Shown: positions 16,530 through 27,330, counted from the first letter of the stretch. The stretch is DNA of 43,869 nucleotides from Pseudomonadota bacterium (GCA_021798115.1 JAJZYM010000015.1:1-43869); one strand, 5' to 3'. Notes: generated by a model not told the origin, from the letters alone. Translations and numbers: made by a program.

Positions 16530-17975
16530 ATGAAACGTTGGTCCTTGACCGCGCTCGTTCTCGTTGTCCTCCTCACCGCCGTCAACGTGGCCCTCACCCT
16601 GGGGGCGCGTGTCCCGGCGCTCGCCGCCCCGCGTGCCCGCACGCTCATGCCGGTGTTTCGCGACGGGGCGCCGGTCCCCAGCCTCGCGCCGATGATCCGC
16701 GCTGTCACCCCGGCGGTGGTCAACATCGCCACCCGGGGCACGCTGCCGGTGCGTCGCTCGCCTCTCACCCCCTTCTTCCAGAATCCCTTTTTCGGACAGT
16801 TCTTCGGTCTCGCCCCCGAGGCTCCGGTCGTGCAGCACTTCGAGGCCCTGGGTTCGGGGGTGATCGTGAATGCCCGCAAAGGCTACATCCTCACCAACGA
16901 CCATGTGATCCGCCACGCGCATTCCATCGTGGTGACCACCTACAACAACAACCGCTACAAGGCCCGGGTGGTGGGGATCGATCGCCGCAGTGACCTCGCG
17001 GTGCTCCAGATTCACGCCCGGCACCTGCAGCAGATCGTCTTCGGCAATTCCGACCGTCTCGAGGTCGGTGATTTCGTCGTGGCCATCGGCAATCCCTTTG
17101 GGCTCGAGCACACCGCCACCTTCGGGATCGTGAGCGGTCTCGGCCGCACGAACATCGGCAAGGACGAAGGCGATACCTTCATCCAGACCGACGCGGCGAT
17201 CAACCCCGGCAACTCCGGCGGCGCACTCGTGAATCTCCGCGGCCATTTGGTGGGCATCAACACCGCCATCCTGACCGAGAACGACGGCGGCAACATCGGC
17301 ATCGGCTTTGCCATTCCGGTCGATCTCGCCCGCCAGGTGATGGACCAGATCATCAAGTACGGCCGTGTCGAACGCGGCGTCCTCGGCGTCTATGTCGAGG
17401 ATCTCTCGCCGCAACGCGCCGAGGCCCTGGGGCTGCCGCGCAACACCCAGGGCGCTCTCGTGACGGAGGTCCTCCCCGGCTCGGGCGCCGCGCATGCCGG
17501 TGTGCGTCAGTACGACGTGATCGTCTCGCTCAACGGCCACCGGATCCGGAATATCTCCGATCTCGAGGCCTACATCGGCGTGAAGCGCGTGGGGACGGTG
17601 GTGCACCTGGGGATTCTGCGCCACGGCCACCGTCTCGTGCTCCGGGCCCGTCTCGGATCGGCCCGTTCGATGGGGGTCTCCGCCTTCCCGAAACACGTCG
17701 ATCTCGGGATGGCCCTCTCGAACATCACCTCCGGATCCCCTCTTTACGGACGGATTCACGGGGTGCTGGTGGTGGGGGTGAATCCCGGCGGGCCGGCCGC
17801 CCGGGCGAATCCCCCGCTCGACGTCGGGGACGTGATCACGGCGGTCGACGAAGTGCCGGTCGCGAACCTCGCCCAGTTCCGGGCCGTCCTGGCCCACCAC
17901 AAGGAAGGGGTCCTTCTCCTGACGGTCCAGCGCGGTTCGCAGGTCTTCGTGACCACGGTGCCTCTGCGCAAATGA
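16530..17975 (+). CDS. degP: periplasmic serine protease DegP/HtrA family
   Basis: A 481-residue Do-like protease/chaperone for misfolded envelope proteins. Residues 1-30 form a signal peptide (MKRWSLTALVLVVLLTAVNVALTLG region, then ALAA). The trypsin-like domain has the catalytic triad H125 (TNDHVIRHA), D155 (RRSDLAVLQ) and S229 (NPGNSGGAL). Two PDZ domains follow, the first from about YGRVERGVLGVYVED and the second after SMGVSAFP. Start ATG 16530 was chosen because the longer frame from 16461 would put unrelated residues before the signal peptide. It sits next to hsp20, another protein-quality gene. Confidence 0.95.
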   Translation: MKRWSLTALVLVVLLTAVNVALTLGARVPALAAPRARTLMPVFRDGAPVPSLAPMIRAVTPAVVNIATRGTLPVRRSPLTPFFQNPFFGQFFGLAPEAPVVQHFEALGSGVIVNARKGYILTNDHVIRHAHSIVVTTYNNNRYKARVVGIDRRSDLAVLQIHARHLQQIVFGNSDRLEVGDFVVAIGNPFGLEHTATFGIVSGLGRTNIGKDEGDTFIQTDAAINPGNSGGALVNLRGHLVGINTAILTENDGGNIGIGFAIPVDLARQVMDQIIKYGRVERGVLGVYVEDLSPQRAEALGLPRNTQGALVTEVLPGSGAAHAGVRQYDVIVSLNGHRIRNISDLEAYIGVKRVGTVVHLGILRHGHRLVLRARLGSARSMGVSAFPKHVDLGMALSNITSGSPLYGRIHGVLVVGVNPGGPAARANPPLDVGDVITAVDEVPVANLAQFRAVLAHHKEGVLLLTVQRGSQVFVTTVPLRK

Positions 17976-18001
17976 CCCCCGGGGGCCGCCGCCCCCCGCG
18001 T

Positions 18002-18034
18002 GCGCCCCGACCCTCCGCGTGAGGATCGGGGCGC
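18002..18034. terminator. hairpin between convergent degP and ABC permease genes
   Basis: GCGCCCCGA (18002-18010) pairs with TCGGGGCGC (18026-18034), then, after one C-A mismatch, CCTC with GAGG around loop CGCGT. It lies between the degP stop and the permease stop, overlapping the latter by one base, and is followed on the plus strand by TAGCTTTT. It probably terminates degP and may work in both directions. Confidence 0.55.
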
Positions 18035-18813
18035 TAGCTTTTCAGTCCCCGGGCGCGGCGGAGGACGACGTAGGCGGCGGCAAAGAAGAGGGCGAGGAAG
18101 AGGCTCATCATCGCGTAGGCGCGTGCCATGCCGATGTCGCTCACGCCGAGCACGCCTTCGCGAAAGGCGTTGACCATGTAGAGAATGGGGTTGAAGCGGG
18201 TGAGTCTTCGCCAGAAGGGCGGGAGCACACGGATCGAGTAGAAGACGCCGCCGAGGTAGGTGAGAGGAGTGAGGACGAAGGTCGGAATGATCGAGATATC
18301 GTCGAACTTGCGGGCGAAGAGGGCATTGAGGAACCCGGCGAGTGAAAAGGTGGCGGAGGTGATGAGGACCGTGGTGAGCATGATCCACGGGTGGCGGATC
18401 TCGAGATGCGCAAAGAACAGAGCGACCCCGGTGACGATGAGTCCGGTGGTGAGCCCGCGGATCATCCCGCCGCCCATGTAGCCCAAGAGCACGACGACGT
18501 CGGCCACAGGGGCGACCAGGAGCTCTTCGACGTAGCGCGAGAATTTGGCGCCGAAAAAGGAGGAGACGACGTTCGAGTAGGAGTTGGTGATGACCGCCAT
18601 CATGACGAGCCCCGGCGCGATGTAAGACATGTAGGGCACGCCGTCCATCAGACCCACCCGACGGCCGATGATGCTGCCGAAGATCACGAAGTAGAGCGTC
18701 ATGGTGATCGCGGACGGGAAGAGCGTCTGCGGCCAGATACGCAGGATGCGCAGACACTCCCGGCGCAGGATGGTGACGAAGGCGACGGCTTGTGTGCGCC
18801 AGTAGGGACTCAC
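18034..18813 (-). CDS. ABC-2 type transport permease (YadH-like)
   Basis: A 259-residue inner membrane protein with six predicted membrane segments, for example ALVMMAVITNS-like around residue 70, VVLLGYMGGGMIRGLTTGLIVTGVALFF and a C-terminal LFLALFFAAAYVVL. It carries the ABC-2 family hallmark TFVLTPLTYLGGVFYS followed by LPPFWR and NPILYMVNAFREG. It overlaps the ATPase gene by ATGA, so the two make one exporter. The substrate is unknown; close relatives (E. coli YadG/YadH) are also uncharacterised. Confidence 0.93.
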   Translation of the reverse strand: MSPYWRTQAVAFVTILRRECLRILRIWPQTLFPSAITMTLYFVIFGSIIGRRVGLMDGVPYMSYIAPGLVMMAVITNSYSNVVSSFFGAKFSRYVEELLVAPVADVVVLLGYMGGGMIRGLTTGLIVTGVALFFAHLEIRHPWIMLTTVLITSATFSLAGFLNALFARKFDDISIIPTFVLTPLTYLGGVFYSIRVLPPFWRRLTRFNPILYMVNAFREGVLGVSDIGMARAYAMMSLFLALFFAAAYVVLRRARGLKS

Positions 18814-19775
18814 GGGACGGGGACCTCCGCGGTACGGGCGGTGAGATGCAGGAAAAGCTCCTCGAGCCGATTGGCCCGGTTGCGCAGGCTGCGCACGCGA
18901 AGGCCCGCCTCGGCGAGGCGGAGGAACAGCGCCGTGAGATCGGTGTCGCGCGCCACGAACACCTCGAGCGTGTGCGGGTCGAGGGTCCGCCAGCGGACGC
19001 CGGGCGGCGGGGGCGGGAGCCCCACCGCCGCGCTCTCGAGATCAAACAGATAGACTTCCTCGGCGAGCCGGACGAGAAGCTCGCGCCGCAGGCCGACGGT
19101 GAGGAGCCGCCCGTGATCGAGGATGGCGATGCGGTCGCACAGGTGCTCGGCTTCTTCGAGGTAGTGCGTCGTCAGGATGATCGTCCGTCCCTCGCTGTTC
19201 AGGCGGCGGAGCAACGCCCAGGTGTCCCTCCGCATCTCGACGTCGACCCCGGCGGTGGGTTCGTCGAGGATGACGAGGCGGGGGTCGTGAACGAGGCTCC
19301 GGGCGATCAGGAGCCGTCTCTTCATGCCGCCCGAGAGCGTGCGGGCCACGGCGCGGCGCTTGGCCCCGAGGTCGAGCTGCTCGAGGATGCGTGTGATGCG
19401 TGTCCGCGCGGCGCGGCGCGGGACACCGTAGAAACCGGCCTGGTTCGTGAGGATGTCCTCGACGGTCTCGAAGAGATTGAAGTTGATTTCCTGGGGGCAG
19501 AGGCCGATCAGGCGGCGGACCTCGGCCGGTTCGCGGTCGAGATCGTGCCCGTAGACACGCACGCGGCCGCCGCTCTTGCGGCAGAGCGAGGTGACGATGC
19601 CGATGGTCGTGGTCTTGCCGGCGCCGTTGGCCCCGAGGAGGCCGAAGAACTCGCCGGCCCCGACCTCGAGGTCGAGCCCGTGGAGCGCGGTCACGCCTCC
19701 GGCGTAGGTCTTGGTGAGACCCTCGATTTCGAGGGCCGGGGGAGAGGCGGGCGCCTCGTCGGCGTGGGGTGGCAT
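18810..19775 (-). CDS. ABC transporter ATPase (YadG-like)
   Basis: A 321-residue ABC ATPase of the DrrA/CcmA type. It has Walker A LLGANGAGKTTT, Q-loop GLCPQEINF, signature LSGGMKRRLLIARSL, Walker B LVILDEPTAGVD and switch His in ILTTHYLEEAEH, then a C-terminal extension of about 100 residues. It energises the permease encoded in 4-bp overlap downstream. I use ATG 19775, which abuts the DUF4442 gene end; a longer frame to 19823 overlaps that gene. Confidence 0.94.
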   Translation of the reverse strand: MPPHADEAPASPPALEIEGLTKTYAGGVTALHGLDLEVGAGEFFGLLGANGAGKTTTIGIVTSLCRKSGGRVRVYGHDLDREPAEVRRLIGLCPQEINFNLFETVEDILTNQAGFYGVPRRAARTRITRILEQLDLGAKRRAVARTLSGGMKRRLLIARSLVHDPRLVILDEPTAGVDVEMRRDTWALLRRLNSEGRTIILTTHYLEEAEHLCDRIAILDHGRLLTVGLRRELLVRLAEEVYLFDLESAAVGLPPPPPGVRWRTLDPHTLEVFVARDTDLTALFLRLAEAGLRVRSLRNRANRLEELFLHLTARTAEVPVP

Positions 19776-20242
19776 CAGGCGGGTAGACGGAGGTCGACGG
19801 TGTTGGTCACGCGCGTGCAGCATACACCGTCTCTGCGGTAGAACCCGTAGCCGAAGCTCAAGCGCGCGCGCCCCGCGGAGGTGAGCTGCGTGCGGAGCTC
19901 TTCTTCAGCCGCCTTGACAAGGGTGAAGCGCAGTTCGAGATCGCCCGTGCCGGGCGCCTTGAAGTCCAGGGCCAGCCGGCGGGTGAGGATCCGGAGGCCG
20001 GGGAAAAGGCGTGCGCAGGCGAGCGCCGGGACGGGGTCGGCGAGGGCCGCCTGGGCTCCCCCGAAAATGGTTCCCTGAAGGTTGCGGGTACGCCGGTTGA
20101 GCGGCAAGAGAAGACGCAGGCGCCGCCAGCCGTCCGCCGCCTCGAGGACCCGCACCCGCATGTGACGGAAGGGACCGTACCATTCGAGGAGACGTTCGTC
20201 GGGGACGAAGCGCCTGAGACGCACGAGCGTCGCTGCGTCCAC
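19775..20242 (-). CDS. DUF4442 hotdog-fold protein
   Basis: A 155-residue protein of the DUF4442 family, a hotdog fold related to PaaI-type thioesterases. Typical features are the N-terminal YGPFRHMRVRVLE, then LNRRTRNLQGTIFGGAQAALADPVPALA, where the G-x-x-F-G-G-A loop matches the thioesterase active-site region. The enzymatic substrate is not known. The start is GTG 20242, with AGGA about ten bases upstream, 11 bp after the malic enzyme stop. It is the middle gene of a likely malic enzyme-DUF4442-ABC exporter operon. Confidence 0.8.
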   Translation of the reverse strand: MDAATLVRLRRFVPDERLLEWYGPFRHMRVRVLEAADGWRRLRLLLPLNRRTRNLQGTIFGGAQAALADPVPALACARLFPGLRILTRRLALDFKAPGTGDLELRFTLVKAAEEELRTQLTSAGRARLSFGYGFYRRDGVCCTRVTNTVDLRLPA

Positions 20243-20253
20243 AGCGGCGCGTC

Positions 20254-21564
20254 CTAGGAGTCGCGGTCGGCGCCGGCCCCAACCCGGCGGACCGCCTCCG
20301 CCACCGCCTCGTGGACCTTGGGATCGAGCGGGTCGGGGGTGATGTCTTTTTCGGGGGTGAGGGCGACCAGGGCTTGGGCGGCGGCGAGCAGATGCGCGTC
20401 TTCGAAGCGGCGGGCGCGCCGGTCGAGGATCCCGCGAAACAGACCGGGGAACGCGAGAAGATTGTTCATGCTTCGCCCGTCGGTGGCCACCGCTGCCCCG
20501 TGGACGAGGGCCGCGTGCGGCGTGATCTCGGGCTCGGGGTTCGAGAGCGCGAAGACGATCTGCCCCCGGCGGATGCGTTCCGCGGGGATGAGGCCCTTTT
20601 TGCCGGTCGTGGCGATGACGACGTCGCAGCGCTCGAGAAGTTCCTCGAGGGTCAGGACCGTCCCCCCGAGGGCGGCGAAACGCGCGCAGACGCGCGGGTC
20701 GATGTCGGCCCCGAAGAGCGTGCGCGCCCCGGCGATGTGCACGAGTCGGGCGATGCCGTAGCCGGCGGCGCCGAGCCCGAGGTGACCGATACGAAGCGTT
20801 TCGAGAGGGCGCCCGAGCCGCCGGGTGACCGTGGTGAGCGCGGCGAGGACCACGACCGCGGTGCCCTCCTGGTCGTCGTGGAGGACCGGGATGTCGAGGC
20901 GCGCGCGGAGTGCCTCCTCGACCTCGAAGCACGTCGGGGCGGCGATGTCCTCGAGTTGAATGGCGCCGAACGAGGGGGCGAGACGCTGAACGGTCGTCAC
21001 GATCGCCTCCGCGTCGTAAGCGTCGGCGAGAATCACGGGGACGGCCGAGATCCCGGCGAAGGTGGCGAAGAGGGCGGCCTTGCCCTCCATCACCGGAAGG
21101 CTCGCCTCGGGCCGCAGACGACCGAGCCCGAGGACGGCCGTCGCGTTCGTGACGATGCCGACGGTGTTGGCGCGCGCCGTGTAATCCCAGACGAGCGACG
21201 GATCGCGCTCGATGGCGAGGCACACCCGGGCCACCCCGGGCGTGTAGATGTCGCGCAGGATCTGATGGCTGTTGATCGTGATCCGGCTCCGGGTCTCGAT
21301 CTTGCCGCCCCGGTGCCGGGCGAAGACGCGATCGGAGGTCCCAAGAATACGGGCGTTCGGCAGGGCGTTGATCGCCTCGTAGACGCCCCGACTGTCGTCC
21401 TCGTCGATCTCGACCGTGATCTCCCAGACCGTGAGATCCTGGTCCCGGCTCACGGCCGAGATGTTCTCGACGACGAGACCGGCGTCGCCAAGAACCTTGA
21501 GGATGGCCGCGAGGCTGCCGGCGCGATGGCGCGACTGGACGAGAAGAATCTCGGGAACGATCAT
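20254..21564 (-). CDS. malic enzyme with N-terminal ACT domain
   Basis: A 436-residue oxidative decarboxylase converting malate to pyruvate and CO2. Residues 1-75 form an ACT domain (ILLVQSRHRAGSLAAILKVLGDAGLVVENI), a likely amino-acid-binding regulator. The catalytic part has DYTARANTVGIVTNATAVLGLG, MEGKAALF, VLHDDQEGTAVV and the NAD(P) loop GLGAAGYG, ending with LSNPEPEI. The usual DDQHGTA is DDQEGTA here. Coenzyme preference cannot be read with certainty. Start ATG 21564 has a long leader; a TGCTAGACT promoter-like motif lies 50 bp upstream. Confidence 0.9.
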   Translation of the reverse strand: MIVPEILLVQSRHRAGSLAAILKVLGDAGLVVENISAVSRDQDLTVWEITVEIDEDDSRGVYEAINALPNARILGTSDRVFARHRGGKIETRSRITINSHQILRDIYTPGVARVCLAIERDPSLVWDYTARANTVGIVTNATAVLGLGRLRPEASLPVMEGKAALFATFAGISAVPVILADAYDAEAIVTTVQRLAPSFGAIQLEDIAAPTCFEVEEALRARLDIPVLHDDQEGTAVVVLAALTTVTRRLGRPLETLRIGHLGLGAAGYGIARLVHIAGARTLFGADIDPRVCARFAALGGTVLTLEELLERCDVVIATTGKKGLIPAERIRRGQIVFALSNPEPEITPHAALVHGAAVATDGRSMNNLLAFPGLFRGILDRRARRFEDAHLLAAAQALVALTPEKDITPDPLDPKVHEAVAEAVRRVGAGADRDS

Positions 21565-21613
21565 CGAAGCTCGTGGGGGGGTGCCGGGGGGTTGGGGCCC
21601 CCGCGTCCCGTTC

Positions 21614-21622
21614 AGTCTAGCA
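21614..21622 (-). promoter_or_regulatory. extended -10 motif TGCTAGACT before the malic enzyme gene
   Basis: On the minus strand 21622-21614 reads TGCTAGACT: an extended -10 (TGC) plus TAGACT. It is 50 bp before the malic enzyme start. The same 9-mer appears upstream of prmA and cutA. No good -35 is visible, which suits an extended -10 promoter. Confidence 0.5.
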
Positions 21623-21828
21623 CGCACGACGCTTCCGCCTCCCCGCGCTTGCACACGGACGCGTTTTGCGTCATCATAGGGGGCAGAAAGGACATCCTCC
21701 TCGCCCTTCCGCGTCCGCCCGGCCCCGGGTGGGGCGCGGCCAACCCCAAGCGCCCGACACGATGAGCCCGCACGGAGCGGCGCCGGGGTTCCAGAATTTT
21801 TCCTACTCTCCTGATGGAGTTCCTTACC

Positions 21829-22151
21829 GTGAGTGAGCAAACGCAGCCGACCAGCGACGCGACCTTCCGCCAGGATGTGCTCGAGTCGACGATTCCCGTC
21901 CTCGTGGACTTCTGGGCCGAGTGGTGCGGTCCCTGCCGCGCGGTCGGCCCCGTCGTCGACGAGATCTCCCGAGCCTACGCGGGGCGTCTCAAGGTCCTCA
22001 AGCTCAACGTCGACGACAACCCCCAGACGCCGAGCACCTACGGTGTACGCAGCATCCCGACTCTCATGCTGTTCAAGGACGGCAAGGTCTACGGCACCAA
22101 GATCGGCGCTCTCAGCCAGCGGCAACTTCAAGCTTTCCTGGACATCAACCT

Positions 22152-22155
<4 letters not shown>
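21829..22155 (+). CDS. trxA: thioredoxin
   Basis: A 108-residue thioredoxin, the general cytoplasmic disulfide reductase. The active site WCGPC is in [21 protein letters not shown], and the cis-Pro loop is [18 protein letters not shown] 21829 gives the standard length and has GGAG nine bases upstream; ATG 21814 would add five residues with no ribosome site. Its stop overlaps the rho start (ATGA), the trx-rho pairing common in gammaproteobacteria. It may also reduce the ribonucleotide reductase encoded nearby. Confidence 0.96.
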
Positions 22156-23539
<1,384 letters not shown>

Positions 23540-23543
<4 letters not shown>

Positions 23544-24049
23544 GACCCGCGGCGGGGCGCGCGCGGCGGGGGGGGGAGCTTCTTGCGCACGGCCCGGCAC
23601 GGCAGGGCCGTGAAGCCCAGGGCCTCGTAAAACCCCAGAGCGTCGAGAAAGCTGTCGAGATGCACGGCCGCGAGCCCCCGCTTTCGGGCGTGCTCCTCGA
23701 GCGCTTCGAGAAGCCGCCGTCCGGCCCCCCGCCCTCGCCAGGCGGGGACGACGACGAAATCGTCGATGTGCAGGTGTGGCCCGCGTGCGAGGGTGACGAG
23801 CGGGCGTCCTCCCGCCAGAGCGACGAGCCGACCCCGGACCTCGAGTCCGCGTAGGCGGTAGCCAAGCCGGTAGGCGCGCCCGCCTCGTCGCAGGGCGTCC
23901 GCGAGCCGCCGCCGTTCGAGTCCGGGGCGAAGGTGGCGAAGGACACGCCAGGCCTCGTCGAGCCGCGCGGTCCCGACGGGCACCACGCGCGCGTCGTTCA
24001 CCGAAAGCGTTGAGGAGCGGCGTGCCGCCTGGGAAGAGTTCTGGCCCAT
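23540..24049 (-). CDS. GNAT-family N-acetyltransferase
   Basis: A 169-residue acetyltransferase. The acetyl-CoA-binding motif A is [28 protein letters not shown] (R-G-x-G-x-x-L), followed by [21 protein letters not shown], the usual motif B with a Tyr. The substrate is unknown. Start ATG 24049 is used; an earlier start at 24079 adds ten residues. The gene converges on rho, and the two TAG stops overlap within one CTAG at 23540-23543. It is followed, 80 bp away on the same strand, by nothing but the rho antisense side. Confidence 0.85.
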
Positions 24050-24128
24050 CGTCCGGGCTCCGCTCGGTCGGGGGCCCAAGTGTAGCCGTTATGGCCGTCG
24101 CCCTTCAGGTCAACGGCCCGCGGTCTTT

Positions 24129-25412
24129 TCAGGCGTCCCGGGCGATGTCCCGACGCAGGCGCGCTCCGGGCGGAAGGCGCAGGCGCCCGACGGCGGTGTA
24201 GGCGCGGCGGCGCGCTTCCGCCAGATCCTTGCCCCGTCCGCAAACGCAGAGGAGGCGCCCTCCGGCGGTGAGCACCCGCCCGCCCACGCGTCGTGTGCCG
24301 GCGTGGAACACGAGCGCCTCCGCCCCCGCTTCCTCGAGGCCCTCGAGGGGGGATCCGTCGTCGCCGGCCTCGGGGTAGCGCGGGGCGGCGATCACGACGC
24401 CCACCAGGGCTTCGTCCCGAACGTCGAGACGGGATGGAATCTCGCCCCGGGCGACCGCGTGGAAGAGGGCAAAGGCACTGCCACCGAGGCGGGGGAGGAC
24501 GACCTGCGCCTCGGGATCGCCGAAGCGGCAGTTGTACTCGAGGACGTAAGGCTGCCCTCGGGGATCGATCATGAGCCCGAAGTAGAGAACACCCGTGTAG
24601 GGGGTGCCCTCGGCGGCGAGCCCCTCGAGCGTGGGCCGGACGATCGTCTCCTGGATGCGGCTGTCGAGTTCCCTCGCGAGGGGGGGCGGGCTGTAGGCCC
24701 CCATCCCCCCGGTGTTGGGACCCCGGTCGCCGTCGTCGAGGCGCTTGTGATCCCGGGCGGCGGGCAGCGTGAGGTAGCGTGTGCCGTGGGCGAGGACGAA
24801 GTAGCTCAGTTCCTCCCCGCGAAGAAAGGTCTCGGCCAGGATCCCCTCGCGGGCACCCGGGAGACGGACGAGGGTGGCGAGGGCGGAGCGCGCCTCCTCG
24901 GCGCTGCCGACGATCGCGACGCCCTTGCCCGCCGCGAGCCCCGAAGCCTTGAGGACGAGCGGGTACGCGAGAGTGTCGAGGTCGCGCTCGAGATCTTCGG
25001 GCCGCTCGTAGCTCCGGGCGTCGGCGGTCGGAATGCCTTGCCGTTCGAGGAATGCCTTCGCGTGACGCTTCGAGCCCTCGAGGAGTGCCGCCGCGCGGTT
25101 CGGGCCGAGGACGGGCACGCCGACGTCCCGCAGCCCATCCGCGACCCCGTTGAGGAGCGGGATCTCGGGGCCCACCACGATGAGATCCGGACGCTCCCGC
25201 CGGGCCCAGGAGGCGACGGTGACGGGATCGGCCGGGTCGAGCGCGAGGTTCCCGACCTTGGGTTCGCCGTCGGTACCGCCGTTGCCGGGGGCGACGAGCA
25301 CGGAGGCGACCTCCGGGTCCGCGGCGAGACGCCAGGCGAGGGCGTGCTCGCGCCCGCCGCCTCCGAGGACGAGGACGCGGGCACCGGCCGGGGAGGGCGG
25401 ACGCGGGGGCAC
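24129..25412 (-). CDS. purD: phosphoribosylamine-glycine ligase
   Basis: PurD (427 residues) joins glycine to phosphoribosylamine with ATP, the second step of de novo purine synthesis. Features in order: VLVLGGGGREHALAWRL at the N-terminus, VGPEIPLLNGVADGL, the ATP-grasp domain with VLKASGLAAGKGVAI, ARDHKRLDDGDRGPNTGGMGAYSP, and EYNCRFGDPEAQVVLPRL. The start is GTG 25412 with GAGAGG upstream, eight bases after the purH stop. It is the last gene of the aroQ-to-purD operon. Confidence 0.96.
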   Translation of the reverse strand: MPPRPPSPAGARVLVLGGGGREHALAWRLAADPEVASVLVAPGNGGTDGEPKVGNLALDPADPVTVASWARRERPDLIVVGPEIPLLNGVADGLRDVGVPVLGPNRAAALLEGSKRHAKAFLERQGIPTADARSYERPEDLERDLDTLAYPLVLKASGLAAGKGVAIVGSAEEARSALATLVRLPGAREGILAETFLRGEELSYFVLAHGTRYLTLPAARDHKRLDDGDRGPNTGGMGAYSPPPLARELDSRIQETIVRPTLEGLAAEGTPYTGVLYFGLMIDPRGQPYVLEYNCRFGDPEAQVVLPRLGGSAFALFHAVARGEIPSRLDVRDEALVGVVIAAPRYPEAGDDGSPLEGLEEAGAEALVFHAGTRRVGGRVLTAGGRLLCVCGRGKDLAEARRRAYTAVGRLRLPPGARLRRDIARDA

Positions 25413-25419
25413 GCGCCTC

Positions 25420-26988
25420 TCAGTGCCGGAAGTGACGCCGGCCCGTGTGGACCATGGCGAGATCGAGGCGGTCGGCGGCGGCCACCACCTCCGCGTCGCG
25501 TTTCGACCCTCCGGGCTGCACGAGCGCGGTGACGCCGGCCGCGGCGGCTTCCTCGAGGGCGTCGGGGAAAGGGAAGAAACCGTCGGAGGCGAGGGCCGCT
25601 CCGGCCGTCGTATGCCCGTGGCGGCGTGCCCGCTCGAGAGCGATGCGGACGGCGTCGACCCGGTTGGGCTGACCGCCGCAGAGGCCGAGCGCGGCTCCGT
25701 CGCGGACGACGACGATGGCGTTTGACGGGAGGAAACGCACGAGCCACCAGGCGAACAGCAGGTCCGCCGTGGCCTCCGCCGCCGGCGCGCGGTGGGTGAC
25801 GGTCCGCCAGCCGTCGTCGCCGAAGGGGAGACGATCGCGTTCCTGGAGGAGCCAGCCGCCCGAGATCCGGCGGGTTTCGACCGCCGTCTCCTCGGTGCCG
25901 TTGGGCACGCGCAGGATACGAAGGCGCGGACGCCGGGCCAGGATCGCCCGCGCGGTCTCCCCGACGTCCGGGGCGAGGACGAGTTCGAGAAAGCGTCCAT
26001 CGGTCAAACGCCGCGCGAGAGGTTCGTCGATCGGACGGTTCGTGGCGACCACGCCGCCGAACGCCGAGACGGGATCGGTCGCGTGCGCGCGATCGTACGC
26101 CTCGAGCGCCGACGCGCGGCGCGCGGCGCCCGCCGGGCTCGCGTGCTTGACGATCACCGCGGCCGCGCCGTCGAGGCCCGTCACGCAGCGCCAGGCGCAG
26201 TCCGCGTCGAGGTAATTGTTGTACGAGAGCTCCTCACCCTGGAGACGCTCGGCGTGCGCAACGCCGACGGGAGGCTCGCCCGGCCGGAGATACAGGGCTG
26301 CGCGCTGGTGCGGGTTCTCGCCGTAGCGGAGGAGGCTCCGGCGCCGAAGCGGCGGAGACCAGAGCTCGGGCAGAGGGTCCCGCTCGGTGTCGAAAGCGCC
26401 CGCGATCAGCCCGTCGTAGAAAGCGGTTTGGGCGAAGGCGCGGGCGGCGAGCCGCCGACGCTCGTGGGCGTCGGCGCCGCGGCCGGCCTCGAGCGCCGCG
26501 GCGTAGCGGGCAAAATCTTCCGCCGACGAGAGGACGGTGACACGGGCGTGGTTCTTGGCCGCCGCGCGCAAGAGCGTCACGCCGCCGATGTCGATCTGTT
26601 CGATGAGCTCCGCCTCCCCGAGGCGTTCCGCCCGCGCTCGTTCGAGGCTCTCGGCAAAGGGGTAGAGGGTGACGGCGACGAGGTCGATCGGCGCGATTCC
26701 GGCGTGGGCGATCTCCTCTTCGTCGGCGCCGTCCCGCGCCAGGATCCCGGCGTGAATCGCGGGGTGCAGGGTTTTCACGCGGCCGCCGAGCATTTCTCCA
26801 AGACCGGTGTGTTCCTCGACCGTCGTCACCTCGAGACCTTGGGCGCGGAGGGCTTCGGCGGTCCGTCCGGTGGCGAGGAGCTTGACCCCGGCGGCGGCGA
26901 GCCGGCGGGGAAGGGGGCCAAGATCCTCTTTCTTCGCGACGCTCAGGAGCGCCCGTCGCGGAATCGGGGCGTCCTCAGCGGAGATCAT
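25420..26988 (-). CDS. purH: bifunctional AICAR formyltransferase / IMP cyclohydrolase
   Basis: PurH (522 residues) performs the last two steps of IMP synthesis. The N-terminal cyclohydrolase has LLATGRTAEALRA, GGRVKTLHPAIHAGIL and EQIDIGGVTLLRAAAKNH. The transformylase half has RYGENPHQ, ELSYNNYLD, VKHASPAGAA (the catalytic Lys-His, in the S-P-A-G rather than N-P-C-G form), SNAIVVVRDGAALG and SDGFFPFPDALEEAA with QPGGSKRD. Start ATG 26988 overlaps fis by 14 bp; the longer frame to 27018 is not needed. purD follows eight bases downstream. Confidence 0.96.
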   Translation of the reverse strand: MISAEDAPIPRRALLSVAKKEDLGPLPRRLAAAGVKLLATGRTAEALRAQGLEVTTVEEHTGLGEMLGGRVKTLHPAIHAGILARDGADEEEIAHAGIAPIDLVAVTLYPFAESLERARAERLGEAELIEQIDIGGVTLLRAAAKNHARVTVLSSAEDFARYAAALEAGRGADAHERRRLAARAFAQTAFYDGLIAGAFDTERDPLPELWSPPLRRRSLLRYGENPHQRAALYLRPGEPPVGVAHAERLQGEELSYNNYLDADCAWRCVTGLDGAAAVIVKHASPAGAARRASALEAYDRAHATDPVSAFGGVVATNRPIDEPLARRLTDGRFLELVLAPDVGETARAILARRPRLRILRVPNGTEETAVETRRISGGWLLQERDRLPFGDDGWRTVTHRAPAAEATADLLFAWWLVRFLPSNAIVVVRDGAALGLCGGQPNRVDAVRIALERARRHGHTTAGAALASDGFFPFPDALEEAAAAGVTALVQPGGSKRDAEVVAAADRLDLAMVHTGRRHFRH

Positions 26989-27259
26989 GCCGAGCGAGCT
27001 TCTTGAGCAGAGTCTCACGGCTCAGGCCGAGAAGACGCGCGGCGCGGCTTCGGTTCCCCTCGGTGTAGACGAGCACGAGCCGGAAGAGAGGGGCCTCGAT
27101 CTCGTGCAGCACGAGGTCGTAGAGGCCACTCGTGGGATGTCCGTCGAGGCTTTCGAGGTAGGCGGTGACCGCCGACGTGAGGGCCGTGGCCAGTTCCGAG
27201 GGAAGACCCGAAGGCGGGGAGGGAGGGCGGCGGGACGCCGCACGAACACCACGGGGCAT
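26975..27259 (-). CDS. fis: Fis-family nucleoid-associated DNA-binding protein
   Basis: A 94-residue Fis-type protein. The C-terminal helix-turn-helix is GNRSRAARLLGLSRETLLKKL, preceded by LYDLVLHEIEAPLFRLVLVYTEGN, the conserved dimer core. Fis bends DNA and modulates rRNA promoters and recombination. ATG 27259 gives the usual Fis length; ATG 27304 or a longer frame would add a tail. It sits between the DUF3426 gene and purH, the classical gammaproteobacterial place for fis in this operon. Confidence 0.92.
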   Translation of the reverse strand: MPRGVRAASRRPPSPPSGLPSELATALTSAVTAYLESLDGHPTSGLYDLVLHEIEAPLFRLVLVYTEGNRSRAARLLGLSRETLLKKLARHDLR

Positions 27260-27330
27260 GGATCGTTTCGACCTCGGGTCGGAGTCGGCATGCGAGCCCA
27301 CCATCTTAGAGCATCGCTGGCCCCGCTGCC

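Noticed and set aside
15951..17900. 649-codon minus-strand open frame opposite hsp20 and degP
   Set aside because: Spans two unrelated genes on the other strand; His/Arg/Glu-rich shadow.
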